Shown here one piece after another: positions 1 to 8,190 of a stretch of 53,996 nucleotides of DNA (position 1 is the first letter of the stretch; the number at the start of each line of letters is the position of its first letter). The DNA is from an uncultured Gilliamella sp. (GTDB lineage: Bacteria > Pseudomonadota > Gammaproteobacteria > Enterobacterales > Orbaceae), in NCBI GenBank assembly GCA_946480175.1, contig CAMLIK010000007.1:1-53996 (forward strand), given 5' to 3'. Below the pieces are notes generated by a model that saw only the letters and a program-made list of their open reading frames with translations, did not search any database and was not told the origin of the DNA. The position numbers were made by a program, and so were the translations under genes.

Positions 1-76
1 AAAGAATTTCCGATGATTCTCCTGATAAGAATTCATTAGCTATGATAATTTTTAAATCTCGATTATATTTTGACAT
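1..76 (-). CDS. IS3-family transposase OrfA, N-terminal fragment (cut by window edge)
   Basis: An ATG at 76-74 on the minus strand opens a frame that stays open to base 1, giving 25 residues beginning MSKYNRDLKIIIANEF. The pattern of a short basic start, then K-I-x-I-x-x-E-F-L-x-G and small residues, is typical of the first helix of the helix-turn-helix domain of IS3-family OrfA proteins, which bind the element's ends. The gene starts inside the insertion sequence, 42 bases from its terminus and just after the terminal hairpin, as expected. Only the beginning is in the window, so whether the transposase is intact cannot be judged. Confidence 0.6.
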   Translation of the reverse strand, partial: MSKYNRDLKIIIANEFLSGESSEIL

Positions 77-118
77 AAAAAGACCCCCAGTAATTGGTTG
101 TCCAACTATTGGGGGTCA
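1..118 (-). mobile_element. Truncated end of an IS3-family (IS150-like) insertion sequence
   Basis: Read on the minus strand, the element begins at 118 with TGACCCCCAATAGTTGGAC. This resembles the terminal inverted repeats of many IS150-group IS3 elements, which start TG and carry ACCCC..AAGTTGGAC. The terminus folds into a long hairpin (arms 82-97 and 102-117, loop 98-101, one mismatch) followed on the minus strand by TTTTT. The transposase orfA starts right behind it at 76. The element runs off the left edge, so its other end and target duplication cannot be seen. The family assignment rests on the terminus pattern plus the OrfA-like N-terminus. Confidence 0.7.
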
Positions 119-266
119 CTTCATCGTCAAGGTTTTTATTAATATTTTATATTATTGAAATAACATTAACTGCGCCATTTGTAATCTTTTTTATTACATA
201 TCTATTCATTAACTCACTTTTTTATTTTGTGTCATTATCTTTCGCGAGCCATTCTATGAAAGGCAA

Positions 267-287
267 ATTCAGTGCACTGCACTGAAT
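267..287. promoter_or_regulatory. 21-bp perfect palindrome upstream of tail-fibre gene
   Basis: ATTCAGTGC (267-275) and GCACTGAAT (279-287) are perfect 9-bp arms around ACT. No T-run follows, so it is not a terminator. It lies about 90 bases before the start of the phage-like gene and could be an operator or a small RNA hairpin. No regulator can be named. Confidence 0.35.
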
Positions 288-373
288 AAAGTTCTAACAA
301 ACTAAGCATTACAACAATTAACCTTTTCAATTACCTTATTGGTGATTTGAAATTTTATTTTAAGGATGAGTAT

Positions 374-2578
374 ATGAGTGAAAATTTAACTAATCATCAG
401 AGTACGGCCAGTTCTGAAACTAATGCGAAATCACCTACTGATACAACGAAAGTAAGCGCTGACAATACAAAAAAGTGGACGTCAACTATTACTGGTAATA
501 ACGTATCGAATAACCCTCAAAGCGTGAAGCATTATGGCGAAGAAAATCAAAGCATTAGAAATGTTGGGTATCCGATAAGTCCAAAGGATGCTACTAATAA
601 AGATTATGTTTTAATTAATGACATTGTTTCTGATCTAAGTTTAGATTCTAGAAATGTTTGCTATTCACAAAGTAAAAAAATCTTTGTGCCTAAAGGTATT
701 TCAGTAAGATGCAATTTATTACCAACGGATGATGTAAGGAAATTTGTAGGGCAAGGAAATTTATTAACTAAAGATCCTTGGGGTTATGAACACGTTTTTA
801 ATATTGATAAAGCAATAAATGGCTCAAATTTTGGTGTTAAAAATATTATTCATCAAGCGGCTAGTAGAAAAGGCGTATCACCATGTTCGGTAGGCGTGGT
901 TGGGGATTCAATATCTGACGGCGCTTGGGGTAAACAATCGTGGAGAGAAAATCCGAATTCTGGGGCTCCAGATTACAATTTATCTTCAACTAACTACAAT
1001 CATTCGTATGCCGGTGGTAGTCATAGCTGGGCTGCTCATTTTGAACAATCGGCTAAATATATTGCCTCCAGATGGTCACCTTATGCATTTTTAAATTTAT
1101 TTAATATTTCGTTAAATAGTATGAAACTAATCGATGGTTGGGCTTATAGAAATTTTGATTATGGTTTTTTTCAAAATTCAGCATACGGAAATACAGCGCC
1201 TGACTGCTTGCTTATCGCAATGGGATGGAATGATGTACCTAAGGATTTTAATCAATATTTAGATTCATTCGATGCGCTTATAAGGAAAGCATGGGGGTAT
1301 GGTTGCGCGGTAGGTTGTGTGACAGTAAATCAAAATAATGAGCTAAGAAGCGCTTTCGAACAATCCCTTAAATCTACGATTTTTGAAAACTATCCTAAAG
1401 TTGAATATTACGATTTATCTGAATATTTATTTAAAAAAGCATCAAAAAGCATTACAGATAATAGCTTGTTTTATATAAAATCGGATGGTTCTTTTGATAC
1501 GACACATCCTCAAGAATTTGGGCAAGCCGTAATGGGTGATGCGTTCTCTTATGAAATATTTAAAAATTCATATATACCTTCATTTTGCCCAGGAGAAAAA
1601 TTGTTATCAAGCACTGCTCCAAAATTTTGGGATTGCGTAACGTTATCAAATAAACATATTCAATTTAACTTTGTAAAATCCTCAGGAAGTATTGGATTAA
1701 ATCAATTTGGTTATGATGCTGTTGCATCGATTGGCGCCGGCTCTAATGTAACCCTCAACGTATTAGTTTTTTGTGAAAAAGCTAATACTACACTTACAGT
1801 GTTGGAAAGTGGTACTTTTAAATTTACAAACAAAAATAGATATCACAATATTTCAGTGTTTTCAAATACAGGAAAGAGTTTTGGTGATTCAACACGTGAC
1901 AATTTAAGATGTTTGTGTAAAAGAAAAAGGCTTGCCTCTGGTGTATTAAACGTAAGCAAGCCACTTACCACATATGTGTGTAAACTTGAATATGGGTTAA
2001 ACCGGATTGAAATTATTTACGATGGTTCACCATCAGAAATAACATGCCCAATTTTGATTTTTGGCGATTATTCAACCCATGGAATTAAATTTGATAATAT
2101 TCGTTTAGCAAAAAAACCATCCAGTCATGCTCCGTTTGTTGATAATGAAAATATCAATACGATAGGTAGTAACGTTTTTGATGGTTTTCCTTTTTCTAAA
2201 TTACCTAATTGGTTTGCAGATAGTAGATTGTATGCAGGGTATATTTCTGTTAACGAACCGTTAAGTGATAAAACAGGTATTTTATTAAATTACGATTCTG
2301 TATTTAATGATGCGATTTGTATTTATCGCGATGGGGACATATTGAAAGTTGGTACAATGATTAATGAATCTTTAACACTTGAAAATACTCAACTTAAGGG
2401 CGCTGAAACGTTTAACATTTATTCTTATCAATCCGGATCAGAAACTCAAATAGTCATTAATTCTGGAAATGAAACAGTAATAAAAAAATATCCTATAAAT
2501 GGGGGAGTAATTGGTGTTATTAATGATAATAGCTATAATAGGTTTTTTAATTTATCAGCACAATATCAGAAGCTGTAA
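374..2578 (+). CDS. Phage tail-fibre/tailspike-like protein with SGNH (GDSL) hydrolase domain
   Basis: This 734-residue protein is probably a receptor-binding or surface-glycan-modifying phage tail component. The first 60 residues are Ser/Thr/Asn-rich. Residues 61-79 hold NVGYPISPKDATNKDYV, the collar-like motif (NVxxPxxxxDAxxKxYV) common in phage tail fibres. An SGNH hydrolase domain follows: block I GDSISDG at 177-183 (nucleophile Ser179), block III GWND at 284-287, and block V DTTH at 375-378 (Asp375, His378), so the catalytic residues look intact. The remaining 350 residues look beta-rich and are unrecognised. The ATG at 374 has AAGGA seven bases upstream and is preferred over an in-frame TTG at 347. 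No other phage structural genes are visible, so it is an orphan or the edge of a prophage outside the window. The substrate (for example acetylated polysaccharide) is inference. Confidence 0.7.
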   Translation: MSENLTNHQSTASSETNAKSPTDTTKVSADNTKKWTSTITGNNVSNNPQSVKHYGEENQSIRNVGYPISPKDATNKDYVLINDIVSDLSLDSRNVCYSQSKKIFVPKGISVRCNLLPTDDVRKFVGQGNLLTKDPWGYEHVFNIDKAINGSNFGVKNIIHQAASRKGVSPCSVGVVGDSISDGAWGKQSWRENPNSGAPDYNLSSTNYNHSYAGGSHSWAAHFEQSAKYIASRWSPYAFLNLFNISLNSMKLIDGWAYRNFDYGFFQNSAYGNTAPDCLLIAMGWNDVPKDFNQYLDSFDALIRKAWGYGCAVGCVTVNQNNELRSAFEQSLKSTIFENYPKVEYYDLSEYLFKKASKSITDNSLFYIKSDGSFDTTHPQEFGQAVMGDAFSYEIFKNSYIPSFCPGEKLLSSTAPKFWDCVTLSNKHIQFNFVKSSGSIGLNQFGYDAVASIGAGSNVTLNVLVFCEKANTTLTVLESGTFKFTNKNRYHNISVFSNTGKSFGDSTRDNLRCLCKRKRLASGVLNVSKPLTTYVCKLEYGLNRIEIIYDGSPSEITCPILIFGDYSTHGIKFDNIRLAKKPSSHAPFVDNENINTIGSNVFDGFPFSKLPNWFADSRLYAGYISVNEPLSDKTGILLNYDSVFNDAICIYRDGDILKVGTMINESLTLENTQLKGAETFNIYSYQSGSETQIVINSGNETVIKKYPINGGVIGVINDNSYNRFFNLSAQYQKL

Positions 2579-2713
2579 TTTACTATCTATTTGTAATTAT
2601 ATTTCACATACAGAAACATAATATAATTATAAATAGATTTTTGATTTATTATCGCTTTTTGCATTAATCAATGATATTTTTTACAGTATTTGTTTTTCTA
2701 ACTTTTTTCATTT

Positions 2714-2817
2714 TGTCTAATAATTGCTTTATTAATTGTTATAACTTAATCCTGCAAGGAAATTTAATGTGTTAATCAATTCAATATAATTATTAATATT
2801 GAAGCAATTATTAGACA
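2714..2817. repeat. 104-bp segment bounded by perfect 16-bp inverted repeats (MITE-like or long stem-loop)
   Basis: TGTCTAATAATTGCTT at 2714-2729 is exactly reverse-complemented by AAGCAATTATTAGACA at 2802-2817. The pairing continues imperfectly inward, and both outer flanks are T-runs (TTTT to the left, TTTTT to the right). The interior has no reading frame. It could be a miniature inverted-repeat element with a T-rich target duplication, or one long hairpin. No second copy was noticed in the window. Confidence 0.45.
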
Positions 2818-2855
2818 TTTTTGGTAATATAAATTCTCATTAAACTTCGTTTTTA

Positions 2856-2997
2856 ACCCGTCCATATTCTGCTTTTTGATCATGTTGAGTATTTTTGGTT
2901 AATTATTTTTGCTAATAATATAATTAGCTTTCGAAATTAAAGGTTTCTTTTTTACTCATATTATTTAAAGGGGAAATTCATTCTAATATGAACGGGT
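2856..2997. repeat. Near-perfect 13-bp inverted repeat pair
   Basis: ACCCGTCCATATT (2856-2868) and AATATGAACGGGT (2985-2997) are reverse complements with one mismatch, 116 bases apart. Chance is possible in AT-rich DNA, but the GC-containing ACCCGT/ACGGGT ends make it worth recording next to the better repeat at 2714-2817. Confidence 0.25.
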
Positions 2998-3209
2998 GCA
3001 TTTTATCATGATATTAAAAATAGATAGTTTTATATATCATAAACTAAAATATTTTTATGTGAATTTGTGAGATTAATATTGTGAAGTGGATCGCAAAAAT
3101 TAGATATTTTGATATTAAAAATACAAATTTATTGCCGGAAGTTTTACCCCAACAGTTTTTTTAAGGAAATTGCAATTTCTTGTAAGGCTTGTAGAATAAG
3201 ATTTTAAAT

Positions 3210-3286
3210 TGGTACGCCCGGGTGGACTCGAACCACTGACCCCCACCATGTCAAGGTGATGCTCTAACCAACTGAGCTACGGGCGT
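3210..3286 (-). tRNA. tRNA-Val (anticodon GAC)
   Basis: The reverse complement folds as a full tRNA. The acceptor stem is ACGCCCG/CGGGCGT, the D-arm has AGTTGGTTAGA, the anticodon loop is TTGACAT (anticodon GAC, decoding GUC/GUU), the T-loop is TTCGAGT, the discriminator is A, and CCA is encoded at 3212-3210. It closely resembles E. coli tRNA-Val(GAC). The outermost T-stem pair reads A-C rather than the G-U of E. coli, and the anticodon stem has one T-G wobble. It is a single tRNA, not part of a visible cluster. Its 3' end faces the phage-like region, as expected for an integration target. Confidence 0.95.
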
Positions 3287-3305
3287 ATATTTTGAAAACA
3301 CGCAA

Positions 3306-3334
3306 ATATTAGCGGGCAAATAGTTTTGTTTCAA
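3306..3334 (-). promoter_or_regulatory. Sigma-70 promoter for tRNA-Val
   Basis: On the minus strand, TTGAAA (3334-3329) and TAATAT (3311-3306) are separated by exactly 17 bases. The -10 ends about 20 bases before the mature tRNA 5' end, leaving a short 5' leader. The GC-rich run GCCCGC just before the -10 fills the spacer. Confidence 0.65.
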
Positions 3335-3585
3335 GTAAAATAATTAAAAATAGCTGTTTTTTTAATCTGTCGAGCTGAATTGATGATAAAATAAACAAAA
3401 TCATTATTGAAAATTCGAATATTAGTCACATTTTTATAATTCTATTTTCACTAATTCATGTGTTTATTAGAGCTGGATTCTATTTTTATTATAATTTGTA
3501 AGTAGATGTAAATTCACTGTGGTTTGTTGGTTTTAAATTAGCTATACTCCACGTTTTCGTTAAGTTGTTACTGGTTCAGGGTATT

Positions 3586-5415
3586 ATGTCATTTAAAGAT
3601 CAGATTGAAGATGTTCTGCATAATGTTTTTGGCTATAAATCATTTAGGAATCAACAAAAAGAAATTATTGAATCAGTGATTGACGGGCGTGATGTTTTAA
3701 CTATTATTCCGACCGGTGGTGGTAAGTCCCTCTGTTACCAAATTCCGGCGGTAGTTTTGCCTGGTACGGCTTTGGTGATTTCTCCTCTTATTTCTTTAAT
3801 GAAAGATCAGGTCGATCAGTTATTAGTGAATGGTATTCCTGCTGCGTTTTTAAATGCGACTCAAACAGGAATTGAACAGAAAAATGTTATTGAACAGTAT
3901 TTAAGCCACTCGATTAAGTTGTTGTATATTTCACCTGAGCGGTTAGCATTGTCATCGTTTGGAGCTCTGCTTGAACAGCATCCCCCATCTTTAATTGCAA
4001 TTGATGAAGCGCATTGTATTTCACAATGGGGACATGATTTTAGACCTGATTATCGTCAATTGAATCAATTATCAAGGCGCTTTTCCAAAGTACCAATCAT
4101 CGCTCTTACCGCCACTGCCGATAAGATGACGCAACAAGATATTCTTAACCAGCTTAATTTAGCCAATCCGTTGGTTGTCGTTCGCAGTTTTGACCGGCCG
4201 AATATTCGTTATACTGTGGTGGAAAAATTTAATCTTACTGAACAAGTAGTATCATTTATTGAGACGCAAAAAGGTAATAGTGGTATTGTTTATTGTTCTA
4301 GCCGCTCTAAAGTTGAAGATATGACAACAAGGCTTGTTGCACGAGGTTTTTCGGCTATTGCTTATCATGCCGGATTGTCTACAAATGAGCGGCAAAGCGC
4401 CCAGGAGAGTTTTTTAAAGGATAATACCCAAATTATTGTGGCAACAGTTGCTTTTGGTATGGGGATCAATAAGCCTAATGTGCGGTTTGTTGTTCATGCT
4501 GATTGCCCGCGTTCAATTGAAGCCTATTATCAAGAAACCGGTCGTGCTGGTCGTGATGGTGTACCCGCAGAAGCTATGTTGCTATTTAACAGCAAAGATT
4601 TAAATTGGTATCAACGTCAGATCGCCGAAAAGTATGATAATGATCAGAAGCAAGTAGAACTTCATAAAATTCAAGCCATGGAATCGTTTGCGCAATGTCT
4701 GACTTGTCGGCGCATTGTGTTGTTAAATTATTTTGGTGAACAACGTATGGAGCCTTGTAATAACTGCGATATTTGTCTTTATCCACCTGAGCAATATGAT
4801 GCATTGATTGATGCGCAAAAGATTTTGTCTTGTGTATATCGAGTTGAGCAGCGTTATGGTGCTCAATATATTATCGATATTCTACGTGGTTCAGGGCGTT
4901 CGCAAATTAAAGATAATGGTCATGATAAATTGTCGGTCTATGGGATTGGTAAACAGCACTCTTCTGATTACTGGCATAGTGTGATTAGACAGTTAGTTTT
5001 TTTAGGGTATTTGCGACAAAATATTTCTACGTTTACTACTTTGCAGTTGACTGAAAATGCACGAGCAATATTAAAAGGCACGATGGAGTTAAAATTAGCA
5101 AAACCACGATTAGAAATTGTTAAAAAGAGCCGCTTAAATCGTTATGCTCGGGCAATTAATTTAACCACTATTTTATCCTACGAAGAACGGATCTTATTTA
5201 ATAATCTTAAGCGATTACGTAAACAGATTGCCGATATGGACGATATCCCTCCTTATATTGTATTTAGTGATGCTACTTTGCTTGAAATGGTGCAAACCAT
5301 GCCAGAAAGTAAGAATCAACTGATTAATGTGTCGGGTGTCGGTAAAATTAAATTGGAGAAATACGGTGATCTATTTTTAGATGAAATTAATAATTTTATG
5401 ATTAAAGACATATAA
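3586..5415 (+). CDS. recQ: ATP-dependent DNA helicase RecQ
   Basis: RecQ is a 3'-5' DNA helicase that unwinds forks and recombination intermediates, acting with RecF-pathway proteins. With the ATG at 3586 the protein is 609 residues, the same length as the E. coli enzyme. Helicase motif I is PTGGGKS (about 42-48) and motif II is DEAH within IDEAHCISQWGHDFRP. The zinc-binding cysteines (CLTCRR...CNNCDIC, roughly 380-404) precede the winged-helix domain, and a C-terminal HRDC domain spans about 530-600 (GVGKIKLEKYG). An in-frame TTG at 3565 would add seven unconserved residues. The ATG is preceded by CAGGG and fits homologues. The gene stands alone, with a 264-base gap before dnaX. Confidence 0.97.
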   Translation: MSFKDQIEDVLHNVFGYKSFRNQQKEIIESVIDGRDVLTIIPTGGGKSLCYQIPAVVLPGTALVISPLISLMKDQVDQLLVNGIPAAFLNATQTGIEQKNVIEQYLSHSIKLLYISPERLALSSFGALLEQHPPSLIAIDEAHCISQWGHDFRPDYRQLNQLSRRFSKVPIIALTATADKMTQQDILNQLNLANPLVVVRSFDRPNIRYTVVEKFNLTEQVVSFIETQKGNSGIVYCSSRSKVEDMTTRLVARGFSAIAYHAGLSTNERQSAQESFLKDNTQIIVATVAFGMGINKPNVRFVVHADCPRSIEAYYQETGRAGRDGVPAEAMLLFNSKDLNWYQRQIAEKYDNDQKQVELHKIQAMESFAQCLTCRRIVLLNYFGEQRMEPCNNCDICLYPPEQYDALIDAQKILSCVYRVEQRYGAQYIIDILRGSGRSQIKDNGHDKLSVYGIGKQHSSDYWHSVIRQLVFLGYLRQNISTFTTLQLTENARAILKGTMELKLAKPRLEIVKKSRLNRYARAINLTTILSYEERILFNNLKRLRKQIADMDDIPPYIVFSDATLLEMVQTMPESKNQLINVSGVGKIKLEKYGDLFLDEINNFMIKDI

Positions 5416-5452
5416 GGTCGTGAGTTATGATTTTTTAATCAATTTATTAATT

Positions 5453-5479
5453 AAAAAAGTTGAGGAACGGGGTTTTTGA
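5453..5479 (+). repeat. Intergenic 27-bp motif, copy 1 of 3
   Basis: AAAAAAGTTGAGGAACG followed by GGGTTTTTGA, in the recQ-dnaX gap. It is identical over 27 bases to the copy at 16882-16908 and shares all but three bases with 46051-46077. Only here does downstream DNA let GGGGTTTTT pair with AAAAATCCC (5483-5491). Read as codons from 5453 it spells KKVEERGF and a stop. Confidence 0.7.
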
Positions 5480-5679
5480 ACGAAAAATCCCAAGTTGATG
5501 AAGTTAATTATCACATGGTTTGTCAAACTCGTGTTTTTTTATAATAAGAGTTGTTTTTCAAAATATTTTTAATTAACAAAATGTTGTTTATTATTAACTC
5601 GATTATTGGCATCTTAAAGACTAATTTAACTGTTTATGGTATCATTAGTAAAACTTAATAGTAATAAGTAATGGTGATT

Positions 5680-7758
5680 ATGAGTTATCAAGTTTTAGCG
5701 CGTAAATGGCGACCAAAATCATTTTCTGAGGTGGTGGGGCAACAACATGTTTTGAAGATTTTATCTAATGCCCTATCTCTTGGTCGAGTGCATCATGCTT
5801 ATCTATTTTCTGGTACTCGAGGTGTAGGAAAGACGTCAATCGCTCGTTTGTTAGCTAAAGGCTTAAACTGTGATAGTGGTATTACGGCAACACCTTGTGG
5901 TGTTTGTGATAATTGTCGCGATATTGAGCAAGGTCGTTTCGTTGATTTGTTAGAAATCGATGCTGCTTCACGGACTAAAGTCGAAGACACACGTGAAATC
6001 CTAGATAATATTCAATATTTGCCAACCAAAGGGCGTTTTAAGGTTTATTTGATTGATGAAGTGCATATGTTGTCTCGTAACAGTTTTAATGCATTATTAA
6101 AAACCTTAGAAGAGCCACCGGAACACGTTAAATTTTTGTTGGCGACCACCGATCCTCAAAAATTACCTATCACTATTTTGTCTCGATGTTTACATTTGCA
6201 TTTGAATGTGCTTGATAGGTCATTAATTGGTGGTCAGTTAAATCATATTTTGCAATTAGAGCAAATTGAGAGTGAACCAAAAGCCATTCAGTTGTTAGCA
6301 AAAGCCGCTAATGGTAGTATGCGAGATGCATTAAGTTTGACCGATCAGGCTATTGCACTTGGTAATGGTAAAGTTGATGCGGTTTCAGTCGCATCTATGC
6401 TTGGCACCCTAGATAAGGCAATCCCTTTTGCATTAGTTAACGCACTCTATCAAGGGGATGGTAATTCATTAATGCAACAAATTGAAGCGGCGGCAATGCA
6501 AGGAGCTGATTGGGATAACTTATTAGCGGAAAGTATCGCGTTGTTACACCAAATTGCATTATTGCAGGTGGTACCAACCGCTTTAGGCGATTATACAGAT
6601 AGTGAGGAGCAGTTGCGTTTTTTAGCACAATATATGGCTCCAAATGATGTACAATTGTTCTATCAAATTTTATTAATGGGTCGCAAAGAACTTGCGTTTG
6701 TGCCGGATAAAAAGATGGGCGTTGAGATGAGCTTTTTACGTGCGTTAGCTTTTATGCCTAAAGATGAATATTTGACTACTGCTTCTACAGTTAAAGCGTC
6801 TGCAGCGGGGAAACCGACTGCCCCAAAGTCTAGTCCGTCAAAAGTTAAGTCTACACCAGCATTAGAAGCCTCTGCGATAACGTCGCCGATTTCTGCAATA
6901 AAAGACGCAACTTGTTCGTCAGTTGAATCAGCGACTCTACCACAATTATCAGTCAATAATAATGTTAATAAACAAGTCGATCAAAATAATAATGATGTAT
7001 CACCTGTATCTAATCCTACCATGTCGCTGCCTGATGATGCTTCATCCATCACTAAAAATATCCTAGAGATGCGAATGCAGTTAATGAAAGGGGAACAAAA
7101 TCCAAAAAAGCCTGAACAGGTTGGTATCAATCAACCATCAAGCAATATTGTTAACTCGATATTAAACAAGCAGGTTGCCAAATCAGGGGTTAATGCAGTA
7201 GCGGTTGATGCGGTCGAAGATAAAAAGGAAATTACTGCAGAAAATTATCAATGGCAGTCGACAGGGCTGATTGAATCTAAAAATGAGACAGTCATTGATG
7301 CTAAGTCAGTTAGGGAGTCCCTTAAAGTTGATAAAACGCCAGAGATGACCAAAAAATTGATTGAAGAAATGGTTGAAAAAAATGCTTGGAGTGCTGAAAT
7401 TGAAAAGTTGGAAATTGCGCCGTTAATTAAACAAATTGCGATTAATTCGTATCCTGAAATAGTTGATGATAATCGGGTTGTTTTGCATACCCGTTCGGCT
7501 GTTAGGCATCTAACTAAATCATCCGAAAATTGTACTAAGCTGCAAACCGCGATGTCGACTTATCGTCGAAAGCCACTTAAATTAGAGATTGAAATTGATG
7601 ATAGTAACAATATTAGAACACCTTTAGAATTGCGAGAAGATTTATATCAACAAAAGCTTGAGCAAGCTAAACAGACAATTTATGAAGATCCTAAAGTTGA
7701 CACGATTTGTCAATATTTTGATGCTAAGATTGATGAATTGAGTATTCGTCCTGTATAA
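5680..7758 (+). CDS. dnaX: DNA polymerase III tau/gamma subunit (clamp loader)
   Basis: Tau is the ATPase of the beta-clamp loader and the tether between DnaB helicase and the polymerase cores; the frameshifted short form is gamma. It has 692 residues (E. coli 643). The P-loop GTRGVGKT is at about 45-52, the four zinc cysteines are at 64, 73, 76 and 79, a DEVHML Walker B and the ATPase sensor regions follow, then a long Ser/Ala/Asn-rich linker (about 365-560) and the polymerase-binding C-terminus. E. coli DnaX begins MSYQVLARKWRP, so the ATG at 5680 is chosen over an in-frame ATG at 5671. A programmed -1 frameshift site lies at 7104-7110. ybaB follows after 33 bases, and the two are probably cotranscribed. 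Confidence 0.97.
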   Translation: MSYQVLARKWRPKSFSEVVGQQHVLKILSNALSLGRVHHAYLFSGTRGVGKTSIARLLAKGLNCDSGITATPCGVCDNCRDIEQGRFVDLLEIDAASRTKVEDTREILDNIQYLPTKGRFKVYLIDEVHMLSRNSFNALLKTLEEPPEHVKFLLATTDPQKLPITILSRCLHLHLNVLDRSLIGGQLNHILQLEQIESEPKAIQLLAKAANGSMRDALSLTDQAIALGNGKVDAVSVASMLGTLDKAIPFALVNALYQGDGNSLMQQIEAAAMQGADWDNLLAESIALLHQIALLQVVPTALGDYTDSEEQLRFLAQYMAPNDVQLFYQILLMGRKELAFVPDKKMGVEMSFLRALAFMPKDEYLTTASTVKASAAGKPTAPKSSPSKVKSTPALEASAITSPISAIKDATCSSVESATLPQLSVNNNVNKQVDQNNNDVSPVSNPTMSLPDDASSITKNILEMRMQLMKGEQNPKKPEQVGINQPSSNIVNSILNKQVAKSGVNAVAVDAVEDKKEITAENYQWQSTGLIESKNETVIDAKSVRESLKVDKTPEMTKKLIEEMVEKNAWSAEIEKLEIAPLIKQIAINSYPEIVDDNRVVLHTRSAVRHLTKSSENCTKLQTAMSTYRRKPLKLEIEIDDSNNIRTPLELREDLYQQKLEQAKQTIYEDPKVDTICQYFDAKIDELSIRPV
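7087..7115 (+). promoter_or_regulatory. dnaX: Programmed -1 ribosomal frameshift signal of dnaX (gamma subunit)
   Basis: The slippery heptamer A AAA AAG is at 7104-7110 in the right phase (zero-frame codons CCA AAA AAG). An internal Shine-Dalgarno AAAGGGGAA (7087-7095) ends its G-run 10 bases upstream. After slippage the ribosome reads GCC then TGA (7113-7115), giving a gamma of about 478 residues. CCTGAACAGG and GGTTG...CAACC immediately downstream can form weak stems. All three elements match the known E. coli dnaX cassette. Confidence 0.88.
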
Positions 7759-7791
7759 TTACAGACTAATTGTTTTTAAAGAGGAATTATT

Positions 7792-8130
7792 ATGTTTCCA
7801 GGTGGAAAAGGTGGTTTGGGCAATTTGATGAAACAAGCCCAGCAAATGCAAGCGAAAATGCAGCAAGCTCAGGAAGAGATTGCTAAATTAGAGGTTACCG
7901 GTGAGTCTGGTGCGGGCATCGTTAAGGTTACAGTTAATGGTGCACATAGTTGTAAACGAGTCGAAATAGATCCCTCTTTATTGACCGAAGATGATAAAGA
8001 GATGTTAGAAGATTTGATCGCTGCTGCTTACAATGATGCCACTCGTCGTTTGGAAGAAGCTCAAAAAGAGCGTATGGCTCAAGTTACTGGAGGCATGCAG
8101 TTACCACCTGGTTTTAAAATGCCATTCTAA
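7792..8130 (+). CDS. ybaB: YbaB/EbfC family nucleoid-associated protein
   Basis: This 112-residue protein belongs to the small DNA-binding dimer family encoded just after dnaX in most bacteria. The N-terminus is Gly-rich, then [16 protein letters not shown] forms the first amphipathic helix, the core reads [16 protein letters not shown], and it ends in LPPGFKMPF as in E. coli (109 residues). GAGG precedes the ATG by six to eight bases. It sits 33 bases after dnaX and is followed by a strong terminator. recR, which normally follows ybaB, is not here. Confidence 0.95.
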   Translation: MFPGGKGGLGNLMKQAQQMQAKMQQAQEEIAKLEVTGESGAGIVKVTVNGAHSCKRVEIDPSLLTEDDKEMLEDLIAAAYNDATRRLEEAQKERMAQVTGGMQLPPGFKMPF

Positions 8131-8166
8131 GATGAATAATTAACTCTACATTTTCAGATTCGCATT

Positions 8167-8190
8167 GCCGACTTGTGTCGGCACGTTTTT
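8167..8190 (+). terminator. Rho-independent terminator after ybaB
   Basis: GCCGAC (8167-8172), loop TTGT, GTCGGC (8177-8182), then ACG and TTTTT. It closes the dnaX-ybaB unit. Confidence 0.85.

Larger units (their letters stand above)
2579..3209. other. AT-rich gene-free stretch between tail-fibre gene and tRNA-Val
   Basis: No credible reading frame is seen on either strand in these 631 bases. The stretch holds the inverted-repeat pair at 2714-2817, a weaker inverted repeat at 2856-2997, and a short palindrome (GAAATTGCAATTTC) near 3166-3179 just downstream of the tRNA 3' end. It looks like degenerate or accessory DNA. Confidence 0.5.

Noticed and set aside
82-117. Strong hairpin followed by T-run read as an ordinary gene terminator
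   Set aside because: No minus-strand gene lies upstream of it; it coincides with the inverted repeat of an IS3-family element, so it was assigned to that element.
94-285. 63-codon plus-strand frame at the left edge
   Set aside because: It overlaps the insertion-sequence terminus, starts with a non-ATG codon inside the terminal hairpin and has no ribosome site; the minus-strand OrfA reading explains this DNA.
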